The notes beneath the pieces were generated by a model that was not told the DNA's origin, searched no databases, and was given only the letters and a program-made list of their open reading frames with translations. A stretch of 64,000 nucleotides of DNA. It comes from Oceanobacillus damuensis. GTDB taxonomy: Bacteria > Bacillota > Bacilli > Bacillales > Amphibacillaceae. Made by a program: the position numbers and the translations under genes. This document shows positions 17,152 through 26,529 of this stretch, piece after piece; position 1 is the first letter of the stretch; every line of letters begins with the position of its first letter. The stretch spans positions 247,844-311,843 of the forward strand of contig NZ_LQNF01000003.1 of the NCBI RefSeq assembly GCF_001618145.1. The letters run 5' to 3'.

Positions 17152-17979
17152 ATGATCATTATTCAATTTCAAGAGATGGAAGATGTTACATGTGTCAAGA
17201 CACAGGTGATTAGGTCTGATAGAAAAGGGAACCCCGTGTACCTTTTTTTAGTAGATGGGATGCTGATTGATACTGGACAACAAAGTCTTGAAAGTGAAAT
17301 TATATCCTTTTATAAAGAACATCCAGAAAAGATAAAACTCGCTGCACTAACACATAGCCATGAGGATCACTCAGGGACAGCAGCATGGTTACAAGAAAAA
17401 CTTGAGATTCCAATCTATGTTCATCCGAGTGGCATACAAGTTTGTCAAAAAAGGAGCCCCTACCCAAAATACCGGCAAGTCACTTGGGGGATTCGAAAAG
17501 AATTTAATCCTTTACCACTTGAAAATAAAATAAAGTCATTAAATACGGAGTGGGAAGTGATATACACACCAGGTCATGCGGATGACCATGTTGCTTTTTA
17601 CCATGAGCAAACCGGTCGTATGTTTACTGGTGATCTTTTTGTTTCGCCGAAGACAAAAGTAATTATGGATACAGAATCGATCCCCATGACAATGGATTCA
17701 ATAAGAAAACTTCTAACCTATGATTTTAAATCCATATATTGCTCACATGCAGGTTATTTTGAAAATGGTAAGAGAAAATTAAAACAAAAGCTAGAACATT
17801 TGGAGCGTTTATATAGTGAAGTGGAAATATTGTATCAGGAAGGCTATTCTATTGACGAAATAAATAAAAGCTTATTTCCAAAAGTATACCCAATTGTAGA
17901 TTTTTCTAATGGTGAATGGGATTCACGACATATTGTATCGTCGATTATTTCAGAAATCAATAAAGAATCTTTTTTATAA
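17152..17979 (+). CDS. MBL-fold metallohydrolase
   Basis: A 275-residue metallo-beta-lactamase-fold hydrolase. The metal-binding motif is THSHEDHSG, with further ligands in TPGHADDHV, TGDLF and CSHAG. Such proteins in acyl-CoA gene clusters often act as hydrolases of esters or thioesters, but this one's substrate is not evident. AAGGG lies five bases before the ATG. It is the last gene of the AT-rich first island. A related MBL protein closes the second operon at 27.5 kb. Confidence 0.88.
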   Translation: MIIIQFQEMEDVTCVKTQVIRSDRKGNPVYLFLVDGMLIDTGQQSLESEIISFYKEHPEKIKLAALTHSHEDHSGTAAWLQEKLEIPIYVHPSGIQVCQKRSPYPKYRQVTWGIRKEFNPLPLENKIKSLNTEWEVIYTPGHADDHVAFYHEQTGRMFTGDLFVSPKTKVIMDTESIPMTMDSIRKLLTYDFKSIYCSHAGYFENGKRKLKQKLEHLERLYSEVEILYQEGYSIDEINKSLFPKVYPIVDFSNGEWDSRHIVSSIISEINKESFL

Positions 17980-18308
17980 TTATGATAAAGAGTCTTTTTA
18001 TTCCGCGATTCAAATTTGAATCATTAATCAATTATAAATACGAATATTTCAATCGAATTCTTCAATTGTTATTTAATTTAACTATAATTGCTGCTGTCCT
18101 ACTGCAGGATTATTGTTTGGGGAACAATATCTCTAACAATATTAGTAATTTTCAAGGTTTATAATTAATCTAGTAGGTGGAAATTTACTACTTCTCTTCT
18201 TGTTATCCTAGCTCCATTATTGGGAATGGGGGAGCATACCATTTGAACACAGGTGATTCTTGCTGTATTTCAAGTGAATCTTATCTCCGAAATTTTTACC
18301 TCCCCTAC
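17980..18308 (+). other. Gene-free stretch with a possible degraded membrane-protein remnant
   Basis: No intact gene was found. In one frame the bases about 18113-18246 read as hydrophobic protein (IIVWGTISLTILVIFKVYN, stop, then SLLVILAPLLGMGEHTI, stop), which could be the decayed tail of a transporter. The stretch also marks the switch from AT-rich sequence to the higher-GC second operon. Confidence 0.3.
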
Positions 18309-18337
18309 TTGACATTCAAAAACCTACCCCATAGAAT
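18309..18337 (+). promoter_or_regulatory. Sigma-A promoter of the second catabolic operon
   Basis: TTGACA (18309-18314), a 17-base spacer and TAGAAT (18332-18337) form a near-consensus vegetative promoter, about 45 bases before the TetR start. It probably drives the TetR gene and the whole downstream operon, giving autoregulation. Confidence 0.75.
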
Positions 18338-18383
18338 AAATGTAACCGATTTCAAAATAATGCGAAGATTAGGAGGTGTCCCC

Positions 18384-18977
18384 TTGTCTTTACGAGAAAA
18401 AAAGACAGCAAAGAAAAAAGAAGAGATTATTAGCACTGCAGTAAGCATCATAGCCGAAAAAGGCTACCAGCGAACGACAATGGAAGACATTGCCTCACGA
18501 CTCCTCATGACAAAAGGATCCGTTTATTACTACTTCAAAGATAAACAGGATCTGCTTTTTCAAAGCCATCAATTGCTGCTCGAACGCAGTATTGAAAACA
18601 TACATGACATCCAACAACTAGACATACCCATAACAGAAAAACTAAAGCAATCAATGATTGCGCATATTGATCATTTAATTAGCGAAAAATCAGGTTTCGA
18701 GTTAATGCTCAAGCCGGAGCAGTATTTTTCTGATTATCAATTGCAGGAGATTCAAAAGCTCCGGGAAGACTACAGTCGTTGTTTTGATCAGCTAATCGCT
18801 GAAGGTATCGGGACAGGTATTTTCGTATCATTGGATAAAAAAATCGTCCGCAATCTAGTTCTTGGGGCAATGAACTGGATTACTCAATGGTATTCATTGG
18901 ATGGAAAACTTGGGAAAGAAGAGATGTCCGAAACGATTTCTGACTATTTAATGCGTATTCTTATCAAAAAAAAATGA
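18384..18977 (+). CDS. TetR-family transcriptional regulator
   Basis: A 197-residue TetR regulator. The N-terminal helix-turn-helix is typical: STAVSIIAEKGYQRTTMEDIA, then MTKGSVYYYFKDKQDLL. The C-terminal ligand domain is divergent and should bind an effector such as an acyl-CoA. The TTG at 18384 is chosen because AGGAGGTG lies five to six bases upstream; the ATG at 18360 would place that ribosome site inside the coding sequence. It is the first gene of the second beta-oxidation operon and 21 bases from the next start. It resembles FadR-type lipid regulators in context. Confidence 0.9.
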   Translation: MSLREKKTAKKKEEIISTAVSIIAEKGYQRTTMEDIASRLLMTKGSVYYYFKDKQDLLFQSHQLLLERSIENIHDIQQLDIPITEKLKQSMIAHIDHLISEKSGFELMLKPEQYFSDYQLQEIQKLREDYSRCFDQLIAEGIGTGIFVSLDKKIVRNLVLGAMNWITQWYSLDGKLGKEEMSETISDYLMRILIKKK

Positions 18978-18998
18978 AAAAGGATTAAGGTGAAATCT

Positions 18999-19766
18999 AT
19001 GAATCTGGAAAACTGTATTGCGGTTATTACAGGCGGGGCTTCCGGACTGGGAGAAGCAACTGCCAGAAAGATTGTTGCCAGCGGGGGAAAAGCAGTATTG
19101 CTCGATCTGAACGAAGAAAGAGGGAATAGCATAGCTGAAGAGCTCGGTGAAAATGCAATCTACCTCAAAACCGATGTTACAGATGAACAAAGTGTAGAGC
19201 ATACGCTTAATGAGGAAATTCATTCATTTGGCAAAATTAACACGGTCGTTAACTGTGCTGGTATTGCCATAGCAGAAAAGACTTACGGCAAAAAGGGCAC
19301 CCACCAATTAACTTCCTTCTCCAAAGTAATCCAAATTAATTTAATCGGTACTTTCAATGTCATCCGTCTTGCAGCTGAAAAAATGGCCGCAAATGAACCG
19401 AATGCTAGTGAAGAGCGGGGCATAATCATCAATACAGCATCCGTCGCCGCCTTCGAAGGGCAAATTGGCCAGGTAGCATACAGTGCCTCCAAAGGCGGCG
19501 TTGCAGCCATGACCTTGCCGATTGCACGAGACCTTGCTCCACTAGGGATAAGGGTAATGGCCATCGCACCTGGTGTTTTTATGACACCGATGTTTGACAC
19601 ACTTCCGGAAAAAGCCCAGGAAGAATTAGGGAAGATGACACCATTTCCATCGAGGCTCGGTAAACCCGAGGAATATGCACAGTTAGTCCAAAGTATTATC
19701 GAAAACCCAATGCTTAATGGCGAGACAATTCGGCTTGATGGCGCAATTCGCATGCAGCCTAAATAA
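18999..19766 (+). CDS. SDR, 3-hydroxyacyl-CoA dehydrogenase type 2 (HSD10-like)
   Basis: A 255-residue SDR with [14 protein letters not shown] at the N-terminus, NCAGIA, and [23 protein letters not shown] containing the catalytic Ser, Tyr and Lys. The [14 protein letters not shown] insertion after NCAG is characteristic of HSD17B10-like enzymes, which oxidise straight- and 2-methyl-3-hydroxyacyl-CoAs. This fits the racemase two genes downstream. The ATG at 18999 has AAGGATTAAGG nine bases before it and is preferred over the GTG at 18990. Confidence 0.9.
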   Translation: MNLENCIAVITGGASGLGEATARKIVASGGKAVLLDLNEERGNSIAEELGENAIYLKTDVTDEQSVEHTLNEEIHSFGKINTVVNCAGIAIAEKTYGKKGTHQLTSFSKVIQINLIGTFNVIRLAAEKMAANEPNASEERGIIINTASVAAFEGQIGQVAYSASKGGVAAMTLPIARDLAPLGIRVMAIAPGVFMTPMFDTLPEKAQEELGKMTPFPSRLGKPEEYAQLVQSIIENPMLNGETIRLDGAIRMQPK

Positions 19767-19785
19767 TAAGGAAGGAAGTGTGTAT

Positions 19786-20937
19786 ATGAGAGAAGCGGTA
19801 ATTGTTGAAGCAGTAAGGACGCCGGTAGGAAAACGAAATGGGGCATTGAGCGAAATCCGTGCGGAAGACTTGGCAGCTAAACCTTTGGAAGAAGTAATTA
19901 AGCGAGCGGGGATTTCGGCAGAGCTTGTTGAGGATGTCATTATGGGATGTGTAACGCAAACTGGGGAACAGGCTTTTGATATTGGCAGACAAGCGGCTTT
20001 GATTGCAGGATATCCCGTGGAAGTTCCGGGGACAACTATTGACCGGCAGTGCGGGTCAAGCCAGCAGGCAGTCCATTTTGCTGCACAGGCGATTATAAGC
20101 GGAGATATGGATGTGGTTGTTGCAGCTGGGATTGAAAATATGTCTCGTGTGCCAATGGGGTCAAATCAGCAGGGTGTAAAGCTGAGTAAGGCACTGACTA
20201 CGAAATACGAAATCATTAATCAGGGACTCTCTGCGGATCGAATAGCCATTAAATGGGGAATCAGCAGGGAGGAAATGGATGCTTTCGCTATTCAAAGTCA
20301 TGAGAAAGCGATTGTCGCGAGAAGCAATGGACATTTCGAAAAAGAAATAATGCCCTTGAATATCACGCGTGCTGATGGGACGCAAGCGATCATTAAAGAA
20401 GATGAAGGTCCCCGTGAGAATTCCTCCATGGAAAAGCTTGCAAGTCTAAAGCCTGCGTTTAAAGAGGATGGAACAATTACAGCGGGAAATGCGAGCCAAA
20501 TCAGTGATGGAGCTGCAGCTATTCTTCTTATGTCACGCGAGAAAGCGGCAGAGCTCGGATTGAAACCGAGATTTCGGGTACTTGCAAGAACCGTGTTAGG
20601 GTCGGATCCGACGTTAATGCTGACAGGGCCAATTCCTGCAACAGAGAAAGTATTGAAGAAAGCAGGACTGAAACTTGATGATATCGATGTCTTCGAAGTA
20701 AATGAAGCATTTGCTTCGGTAGCAATTGCCTGGCTAAAAGAAACAGGTGCAGACCCGGATAAGCTCAATCCAAATGGTGGGGCAATCGCGCTCGGGCATC
20801 CCCTGGGTGCAAGCGGTGCGAGGCTGATGGTAACGATGATGCATGAGCTGGAGCGGACTGGTGGCCGGTATGGATTACAGACAATGTGTGAGGGGCATGG
20901 CATGGCCAATGCTACCATTGTCGAAAGATTGGACTGA
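19786..20937 (+). CDS. Acetyl-CoA acyltransferase (thiolase)
   Basis: A 383-residue thiolase with nucleophilic Cys89 in DRQCGSS and C-terminal motifs [18 protein letters not shown] and CEGHGMANA. The CEGHG version of the last motif differs from the CIGGGQG of the other thiolase at 12.8 kb and is common in thiolases acting on bulkier 3-oxoacyl-CoAs. The ATG at 19786 follows AAGGAAGGAAG. It should cleave the 3-oxoacyl-CoA produced by the preceding dehydrogenase. Confidence 0.93.
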   Translation: MREAVIVEAVRTPVGKRNGALSEIRAEDLAAKPLEEVIKRAGISAELVEDVIMGCVTQTGEQAFDIGRQAALIAGYPVEVPGTTIDRQCGSSQQAVHFAAQAIISGDMDVVVAAGIENMSRVPMGSNQQGVKLSKALTTKYEIINQGLSADRIAIKWGISREEMDAFAIQSHEKAIVARSNGHFEKEIMPLNITRADGTQAIIKEDEGPRENSSMEKLASLKPAFKEDGTITAGNASQISDGAAAILLMSREKAAELGLKPRFRVLARTVLGSDPTLMLTGPIPATEKVLKKAGLKLDDIDVFEVNEAFASVAIAWLKETGADPDKLNPNGGAIALGHPLGASGARLMVTMMHELERTGGRYGLQTMCEGHGMANATIVERLD

Positions 20938-20962
20938 TCCATTCCGGAAAGGAGATACATCC

Positions 20963-22099
20963 ATGCCATTACATTCAATTCGTGTGCTTGATCTTACCCG
21001 GTTACTCCCAGGTCCATACTGTACCATGATGCTTGCAGACTTTGGTGCGGAAGTGATCAAGGTGGAAGATCCTGTTGCAGGAGACTATTTAAGAGATTTC
21101 CAGCCGAAGACCGATGAGGACAGTGCATTTTTTCATTCTTTGAACAGAAACAAAAAAAGTATTTGTCTGGATTTGAAATCTGAAAAAGATCGAAAGCATT
21201 TTCTGATGCTCGTCGAAACTGCTGATGTAGTCGTTGAATCCTTCCGTCCTGGAGTCATGGAAAGGCTCGGTTTGGACTATGAAAACTTGAAAGACATCAA
21301 TCCTGGAATCATCTATTGTGCGATAACTGGATACGGGCAAACAGGTCCGTACAAGGATAAACCTGGGCATGATATCAACTTTTTAAGTGATGCAGGCTTG
21401 CTGCATGTGATGGGAGAAAAAGATGGTAAGCCAGTGATTCCTGCAACGCAAATTGCAGATATCGGCGGCGGGGCTTATCCGGCCTTGACGGGTATCCTAT
21501 TGGCATTGCTGGAACGTGGAAAATCAGGCAAAGGACAGTTTGTCGATGTTGCCATGCTTGATGGCGTTGTTTCCTGGATGCATATGCTTTTGCCAAGTTT
21601 TTTTGCTGGGCAAGATGTAAATCGCGGGGAAGAACTGCTCAATGGTGGATTTGCATGTTATCAAGTATACGAGACGAAAGATCAGCGGCACCTTTCAATG
21701 GGAGGAATCGAACCTAAATTCTGGGAAGCTTTTTGTGAAGGAATCGGGCGTACGGAGTTTATTCCTCTTTTGAATAAGCCGTTACATGTCCAAGAACAAT
21801 TAATAGAACAAATCGGAGAAATTATTGCCGGCAAAACACTGGAAGAATGGCTGAAGATTTTTTCTGGAAAAGATGCATGTGTCTCCGCAGTTCAGACATT
21901 GGATGAGGCAGCAAAAGACCCTCAAATCATGGCAAGAGAAATGATTCAATCGGTTCAGCATCCACAATTGGGAAATATGAAACAGATTGGAATACCAATT
22001 AAGCTATCCGAATCACCAGGGAGAATTATAACGCATGCTCCAAAACGTGGGGAACATACGAATGAGATTCTTAGAGAAATTGGTGCAGTAAAAACTTAA
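20963..22099 (+). CDS. Alpha-methylacyl-CoA racemase (CaiB/BaiF family)
   Basis: A 378-residue class III CoA-transferase-fold protein. It carries what appear to be all catalytic residues of alpha-methylacyl-CoA racemase: His136 in PGHDINF, Asp166 in IADIGGG and Glu250 in GGIEPKFW, plus ADFGAEVIKVE and GYGQTGP. Racemisation at C2 lets 2-methyl-branched acyl-CoAs reach the S form needed by acyl-CoA dehydrogenase. The ATG at 20963 is preceded by AAAGGAG. A CoA-transferase activity remains possible, but the H/D/E set argues for the racemase. Confidence 0.87.
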   Translation: MPLHSIRVLDLTRLLPGPYCTMMLADFGAEVIKVEDPVAGDYLRDFQPKTDEDSAFFHSLNRNKKSICLDLKSEKDRKHFLMLVETADVVVESFRPGVMERLGLDYENLKDINPGIIYCAITGYGQTGPYKDKPGHDINFLSDAGLLHVMGEKDGKPVIPATQIADIGGGAYPALTGILLALLERGKSGKGQFVDVAMLDGVVSWMHMLLPSFFAGQDVNRGEELLNGGFACYQVYETKDQRHLSMGGIEPKFWEAFCEGIGRTEFIPLLNKPLHVQEQLIEQIGEIIAGKTLEEWLKIFSGKDACVSAVQTLDEAAKDPQIMAREMIQSVQHPQLGNMKQIGIPIKLSESPGRIITHAPKRGEHTNEILREIGAVKT

Positions 22100-22223
22100 A
22101 AGAAATTAATCCGTCAATAAATATCAGATTTTTTAAAATAGATAATCAGATAGGATTCTTAAAAACATTGATAAATAAGGTAGATTCTATTTTAAATCCA
22201 AGCCAAAAAGGAGTTTTAACCAA

Positions 22224-23204
22224 ATGCAACTAAATGATCTAAAACGAAAGCTCACATTGCCCGTCATCATGGCGCCGATGTTTCTCATATCGAATCCGAA
22301 AATGGTAATCAGTGCTTGCGAATCCGGCATTATTGGTTCTTTTCCAGCTCTCAATGCCCGGACAAGGGAAACACTTGATGAGTGGATGGGTGAAATCAAC
22401 ACCGTGCTGGAACAAAAACGAATGGAAAACCCAGAAAGTGAGATTGCACCCTGGGCAATTAATTTTATAAGCCATAAATCAAATAAACGATTTTTTGAAG
22501 ATCTGGAACTAATCCAAAAACATCAGCCTCCGGTTGTCATTACATCCCTGGGTGATCCAAGTCCTGTCGTTGAGATCGTCCATGAATATGGTGGGGTTGT
22601 GTTGTCGGATGTCATTAATACGAAATTTGCCAAAAAAGCATTGGAGAAAGGAAGCGATGGCCTCATTCTTGTTGCAAATGGTGCAGGTGGTCATGGAGGG
22701 ACACTTAACCCGATTGCTTTTGTGCACGAAATAAGAAGCTTTTTCAATGGTCCGATAGTACTTGCAGGGGCGATGTCAAGGGGAGAGGATATTCTTGCGG
22801 CAGAGATTTTAGGGGCGGATTTTGCGTATATGGGTACACATTTCATCGCTGCAAAAGAGAGTGGAGCGAGTAAGGAATATATTGAAACGACCATTAAGTC
22901 AACCATTGATGACATTATCTACACGCCAGCATTTAGCGGCATTCCTGCCAATTACCTTATACCCAGTATCGTGAAGGCAGGTCTGGATCCCGACCATCTG
23001 CCTCAGAAAGGAAAGGTTGACTTTTCTGAGCTTGGAAACCCGGATATTCGTGCATGGAAGGATATATGGGGTGCAGGTCAGGGAGTCGGTGGAATCAAGA
23101 AATCCCAGTCTGTTGCAGAAATTACGAAAGAGCTGCTCGAACAGTATCGCACTGCACAGGGAAAAGTGGCAACAAAATATAAAGAGCTGACAAACAGCAA
23201 ATAG
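22224..23204 (+). CDS. Nitronate monooxygenase family flavoprotein
   Basis: A 326-residue TIM-barrel FMN protein of the nitronate monooxygenase/2-nitropropane dioxygenase family. Family features are PVIMAPMFLISNP at the N-terminus, the NGAGGHGG motif with the conserved active-site His, and GPIVLAGAMSRGEDILAAEILGADFAYMGT forming the phosphate-binding end. AAAAGGAG precedes the ATG. Members are frequent in acyl-CoA degradation operons, where their role is not settled; oxidation of a toxic nitronate such as propionate 3-nitronate is the known activity. Confidence 0.88.
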   Translation: MQLNDLKRKLTLPVIMAPMFLISNPKMVISACESGIIGSFPALNARTRETLDEWMGEINTVLEQKRMENPESEIAPWAINFISHKSNKRFFEDLELIQKHQPPVVITSLGDPSPVVEIVHEYGGVVLSDVINTKFAKKALEKGSDGLILVANGAGGHGGTLNPIAFVHEIRSFFNGPIVLAGAMSRGEDILAAEILGADFAYMGTHFIAAKESGASKEYIETTIKSTIDDIIYTPAFSGIPANYLIPSIVKAGLDPDHLPQKGKVDFSELGNPDIRAWKDIWGAGQGVGGIKKSQSVAEITKELLEQYRTAQGKVATKYKELTNSK

Positions 23205-23225
23205 ATCAAAAAGTGAGGTGGCAGC

Positions 23226-24002
23226 ATGTCGGAAGTTGTAAAGGTAAGAAAAGAAAATAAGATTGCCTATATTTCCATGAACAGGCCCGATAAGCGCAAT
23301 GCACTATCCGTTGAGATGGCAAACCAACTATTGGATGCATTAAAAGATGCCAATCAGGATGAAGAGGTAAAAGCAATCATCCTTTCTGGAGAAGGAAAGG
23401 CTTTTTCTGCAGGCGGGGATTTGGAAACTTTGAACAGCCTGAACAATACAGCAGAAATTATGAAATATATGAAGCAGGCACTCGAGGTTATTCAGTCTAT
23501 CAGAAAAAGCGATAAATATGTAATCAGTGCAGTCCATGGATTTGCGGCAGGAGCTGGATTCAGTATTGCGATTGCTGCTGACTTTGTCGTTGCTGAAACA
23601 AATGCAAAATTTGTCTGCAGCTTTACGAATGTAGGGATCATTCCTGATCTCGGACTTGTCAAGGCACTGTCGGAAAAACTGCCTTCAGCGATTGCCAAGG
23701 AATGGATTTCTTCCGGAAAACCAGTTTCCGCACAGGAGGCGTATGAAAGAGGTATCGTCAATAGAGTGATTGATGGTGACCTGTTGGAAGGAGCAGCAGA
23801 TTTTGCCCAATTTATTGTGGATGGTCCACCACTGGCAAATCAGTTTGTAAAACAGTTGGTCAATCATTCTGATGAACTCACCTTTGATACGAATGATATG
23901 CAGGAAACTGCTGTACAGACGCTGCTTCTTCAAACGGAAGACAATCGAGAAGGAATCCGCGCATTTTTTGAGAAAAGAAAACCAGCTTTTAAAGGAAGGT
24001 AG
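23226..24002 (+). CDS. Enoyl-CoA hydratase/isomerase family protein
   Basis: A 258-residue crotonase-fold protein with oxyanion-hole segments GKAFSAGGDLETL and HGFAAGAGFSIAIAAD. The catalytic region reads FTNVGIIPDLGLVKAL, so the canonical hydratase Glu pair is not evident and an Asp is present, as in PaaG-like isomerases. Either hydration or double-bond isomerisation could be its task. It begins 21 bases after the flavoprotein gene and is followed at 31 bases by the acyl-CoA dehydrogenase, all in one transcript. Confidence 0.9.
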   Translation: MSEVVKVRKENKIAYISMNRPDKRNALSVEMANQLLDALKDANQDEEVKAIILSGEGKAFSAGGDLETLNSLNNTAEIMKYMKQALEVIQSIRKSDKYVISAVHGFAAGAGFSIAIAADFVVAETNAKFVCSFTNVGIIPDLGLVKALSEKLPSAIAKEWISSGKPVSAQEAYERGIVNRVIDGDLLEGAADFAQFIVDGPPLANQFVKQLVNHSDELTFDTNDMQETAVQTLLLQTEDNREGIRAFFEKRKPAFKGR

Positions 24003-24033
24003 ACTACAACCTCAAACAGAAAGGAGGCGGGCA

Positions 24034-25200
24034 ATGGCACAAGTAAAAAATACAACCGGGGATTCAGAAGAAATCGCGTTACTCAGAAAAAGTGTTCAGG
24101 AGTTTTGCAGAAAAGAAGTAGCTGATCACTATGCAGCATGGGAAAAACAAGGAAATATTCCAAGAGAAATGTGGAATAAGCTTGGGGAGCAAGGATTTTT
24201 ATTGCCTGAAGTTCCGGAGCAACATGGCGGTCTGGCTACGAACTTTTTATATTCGACAACGATTATTGAGGAGTTCAGCAGACTTGGATTCAATTCTATT
24301 GCTGCAAATCTATCTGTTCATGATACGATTATTGCTCAGTATCTACTTAACTATGGAACGGAAAAGCAGAAAACGTATTACCTGCCTAAAATGGTTACAG
24401 GGGAACTTGTTGGGGCGATCGCAATGACGGAGCCCGCTGCGGGAAGTGATTTGCAGGGGATTAAAACAACCGCCATTTATAATGAAGCAACATCTTCTTA
24501 TGTATTGAATGGATCGAAAACATTTATAACGAATGGCCAGCATTGTGATTTTGCCATCGTAGTTGCCAAAACAGATTTAGATGTAAAGCCTTCAAGGGGT
24601 ACGACCTTGTTTCTCGTTGACGTTCCTGTTGAAGGGTTTGAACGTGGGACTAATTTAGAGAAAATAGGTCTGCATTCCTGTGATACCTCCGAGTTGTTTT
24701 TTGATGATGTACACGTCTATAAAAATGCCATTTTGGGAGAAAAAAACCAAGGCTTTAAAATTCTTATGAGCGAACTTCCGAGGGAAAGGCTGATTGTAGC
24801 AAACAGTGCAGTTGCATCGATGGAAGGCGTTTTGGAAAAGACCGTCCAATATGCAAAGGAGCGGGAACTTTTTGGTACGACGCTCGATACGTTTCAGAAC
24901 ACAAGATTTGTGCTGGCAGAGATGAAAACGAAGGCACGCGTGCATCGTTCTTTTGCAAATGAATGTACAGCGCTGTTGATCGCAGATGAGCTGGATTCAG
25001 TTACAGCAAGTATGGCGAAATTGAGTTGTACAGAGGCACAGGGCGAAGTGATAGACAAATGTCTGCAGCTTTTTGGCGGTTATGGCTATATGACGGAATA
25101 TCCGGTAGCAAGAGCATATGCAGATGCAAGAGTACAGCGTATTTACGGGGGAACATCTGAAGTGATGAAACTGATCATCAGCAAGGATATGTTTTCCTAA
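24034..25200 (+). CDS. Acyl-CoA dehydrogenase
   Basis: A 388-residue FAD-dependent acyl-CoA dehydrogenase. It has AIAMTEPAAGSDLQGIKTTA, ERELFGTTLDTFQNTRF, and QLFGGYGYMTEYPVARAYADARVQRIYGGTSEVMKLI. The MCAD catalytic position is Gly (YGGT), but ELPRERLIVA supplies a Glu at the place used as base in long-chain and isovaleryl-type enzymes. AAAGGAGGCGG precedes the ATG at 24034. It would catalyse the first oxidation of the acyl-CoA handled by this operon. Confidence 0.93.
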   Translation: MAQVKNTTGDSEEIALLRKSVQEFCRKEVADHYAAWEKQGNIPREMWNKLGEQGFLLPEVPEQHGGLATNFLYSTTIIEEFSRLGFNSIAANLSVHDTIIAQYLLNYGTEKQKTYYLPKMVTGELVGAIAMTEPAAGSDLQGIKTTAIYNEATSSYVLNGSKTFITNGQHCDFAIVVAKTDLDVKPSRGTTLFLVDVPVEGFERGTNLEKIGLHSCDTSELFFDDVHVYKNAILGEKNQGFKILMSELPRERLIVANSAVASMEGVLEKTVQYAKERELFGTTLDTFQNTRFVLAEMKTKARVHRSFANECTALLIADELDSVTASMAKLSCTEAQGEVIDKCLQLFGGYGYMTEYPVARAYADARVQRIYGGTSEVMKLIISKDMFS

Positions 25201-25246
25201 CCATAGCTAGTTGAAAACCTTCTATAAAATAAAAGGAGCTGGTAAC

Positions 25247-26520
25247 ATGTTTTCACCACTAACCCCCTTAGATTGGAAACGCCGTGCAATCAAATATTAT
25301 CCAGAAAAAACGGCTGTCATTGATGGAGACAAGGAATTTACGTACAAAGAATTTGGTGATCGTACAGACAGGCTATCCGCTGCATTACTAGAAGCTGGTA
25401 TCGAGCAAGGCGACCATGTGGCAGTCATGCTTCCGAATACACATTACATGCTCGAATGCTTTTATGGAATCTGTCAACTGGGGGCAGTCATGGTACCGTT
25501 GAATTACCGACTGACTGCAAAAGACCTGGAATATATTATCAATCACAGTGATGCAAAAATGTTGATTGTAGATGAGGAATTCACGAAACCAATCGAAGAA
25601 ATTCAAAATAACCTATCACTCGATGAAATCATTGTAGTTCATGTAGATGGTCAGGAAACCTCGTTAACCGGTATAGAATACGAAAATTTTCTCGAAAAGG
25701 TTCCTGAAGATTATAAGCTTCCTGAGGTTGAATTTGATGAGAACGACCTTTTGACACTTAACTATACGAGTGGTACGACATCCAATCCGCCGGTTCACCA
25801 CCAGCGGCAGCACTTATCGGAAAAGCACAGGATATTCTTGGGCTGAATATGATTCATGTTTACGGGCTGACGGAAACTTCACCTTTTATTTTATATAATG
25901 AATGGAAGAAAGAATTTGACTCCCAATCTGCCGAGGAACAGGCAACAATCAAGGCAAGACAAGGAATAGAACTTGCCTTTAATGGAGAGACAAAGGTCAT
26001 CCACCAGGACGGGGAAGAGGTACGCTGGAATGGTGAGGAACTGGGGGAAATCATAACCCGCGGGAATGTTGTCATGAAGGGATATTATAAAGATCCTGAT
26101 AAAACGAATGCCGCAATCAGGGATGGGTGGTTCTACACTGGGGATCTTGCAGTGACACATCCGGACGGGTTTATCGAAATACGCGACCGCGCAAAAGATT
26201 TGATCATTTCAGGCGGGGAAAATATTTCTTCTACAGAAGTAGAGGGGGTCCTGTACAAACATCCTGCTGTTTTAGAGGTTGCAGTCATTGCTATCCCCGA
26301 TGAAAAATGGGGAGAGGTTCCGCTTGCTATCATTGTCCTCCATGCTGATGCGCAGCTTACCGAAGAGGAAGTTATTCGATACTGTCGTGACAATATGGCC
26401 CATTTTAAAGCACCAAAGGCGGTAACATTTGTGGAAGAACTTCCGAAAACAGCTACAGGTAAGCTGCAAAAATACCGTTTGCGTGAAATGTTCTGGGAAG
26501 GCTCAAAAAAGGTTAATTAG
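25247..26520 (+). pseudogene. AMP-forming acyl-CoA synthetase, broken by internal deletion and frameshift
   Basis: Two fragments of one acyl-CoA synthetase in different frames. The first (ATG at 25247 behind AAAAGGAG) runs to the P-loop NYTSGTTSNP, then changes at about 25787-25792 into unrelated residues and stops at 25846. The second frame is readable from 25792 (GSPPAAALIGKAQDILGLN) through the A5 motif YGLTETSP, TGDLAVTHPDGFIEIRDRAKD and the C-terminal GKLQKYRL. About 110 residues that normally lie between these motifs are absent, and the deletion is not a multiple of three. The remaining parts look well conserved, so the event is recent or is an assembly error. Confidence 0.85.
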
Positions 26521-26529
26521 ACAAAAGAT

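Noticed and set aside
17149..17165. TGAATGATCATTATTCA resembles a FadR operator
   Set aside because: It covers the start codon of the MBL gene, spacing is one base short of the FadR consensus, and no promoter lies beside it.
17982..18164. Sixty-residue open frame after the MBL gene
   Set aside because: No ribosome site, composition dominated by AT-rich codons, and overlap with a likely decayed region in another frame.
18177..18383. N-terminal extension of the TetR protein
   Set aside because: The extension would place the strong AGGAGGTG site and the promoter inside the coding sequence; the helix-turn-helix starts directly after the TTG at 18384.
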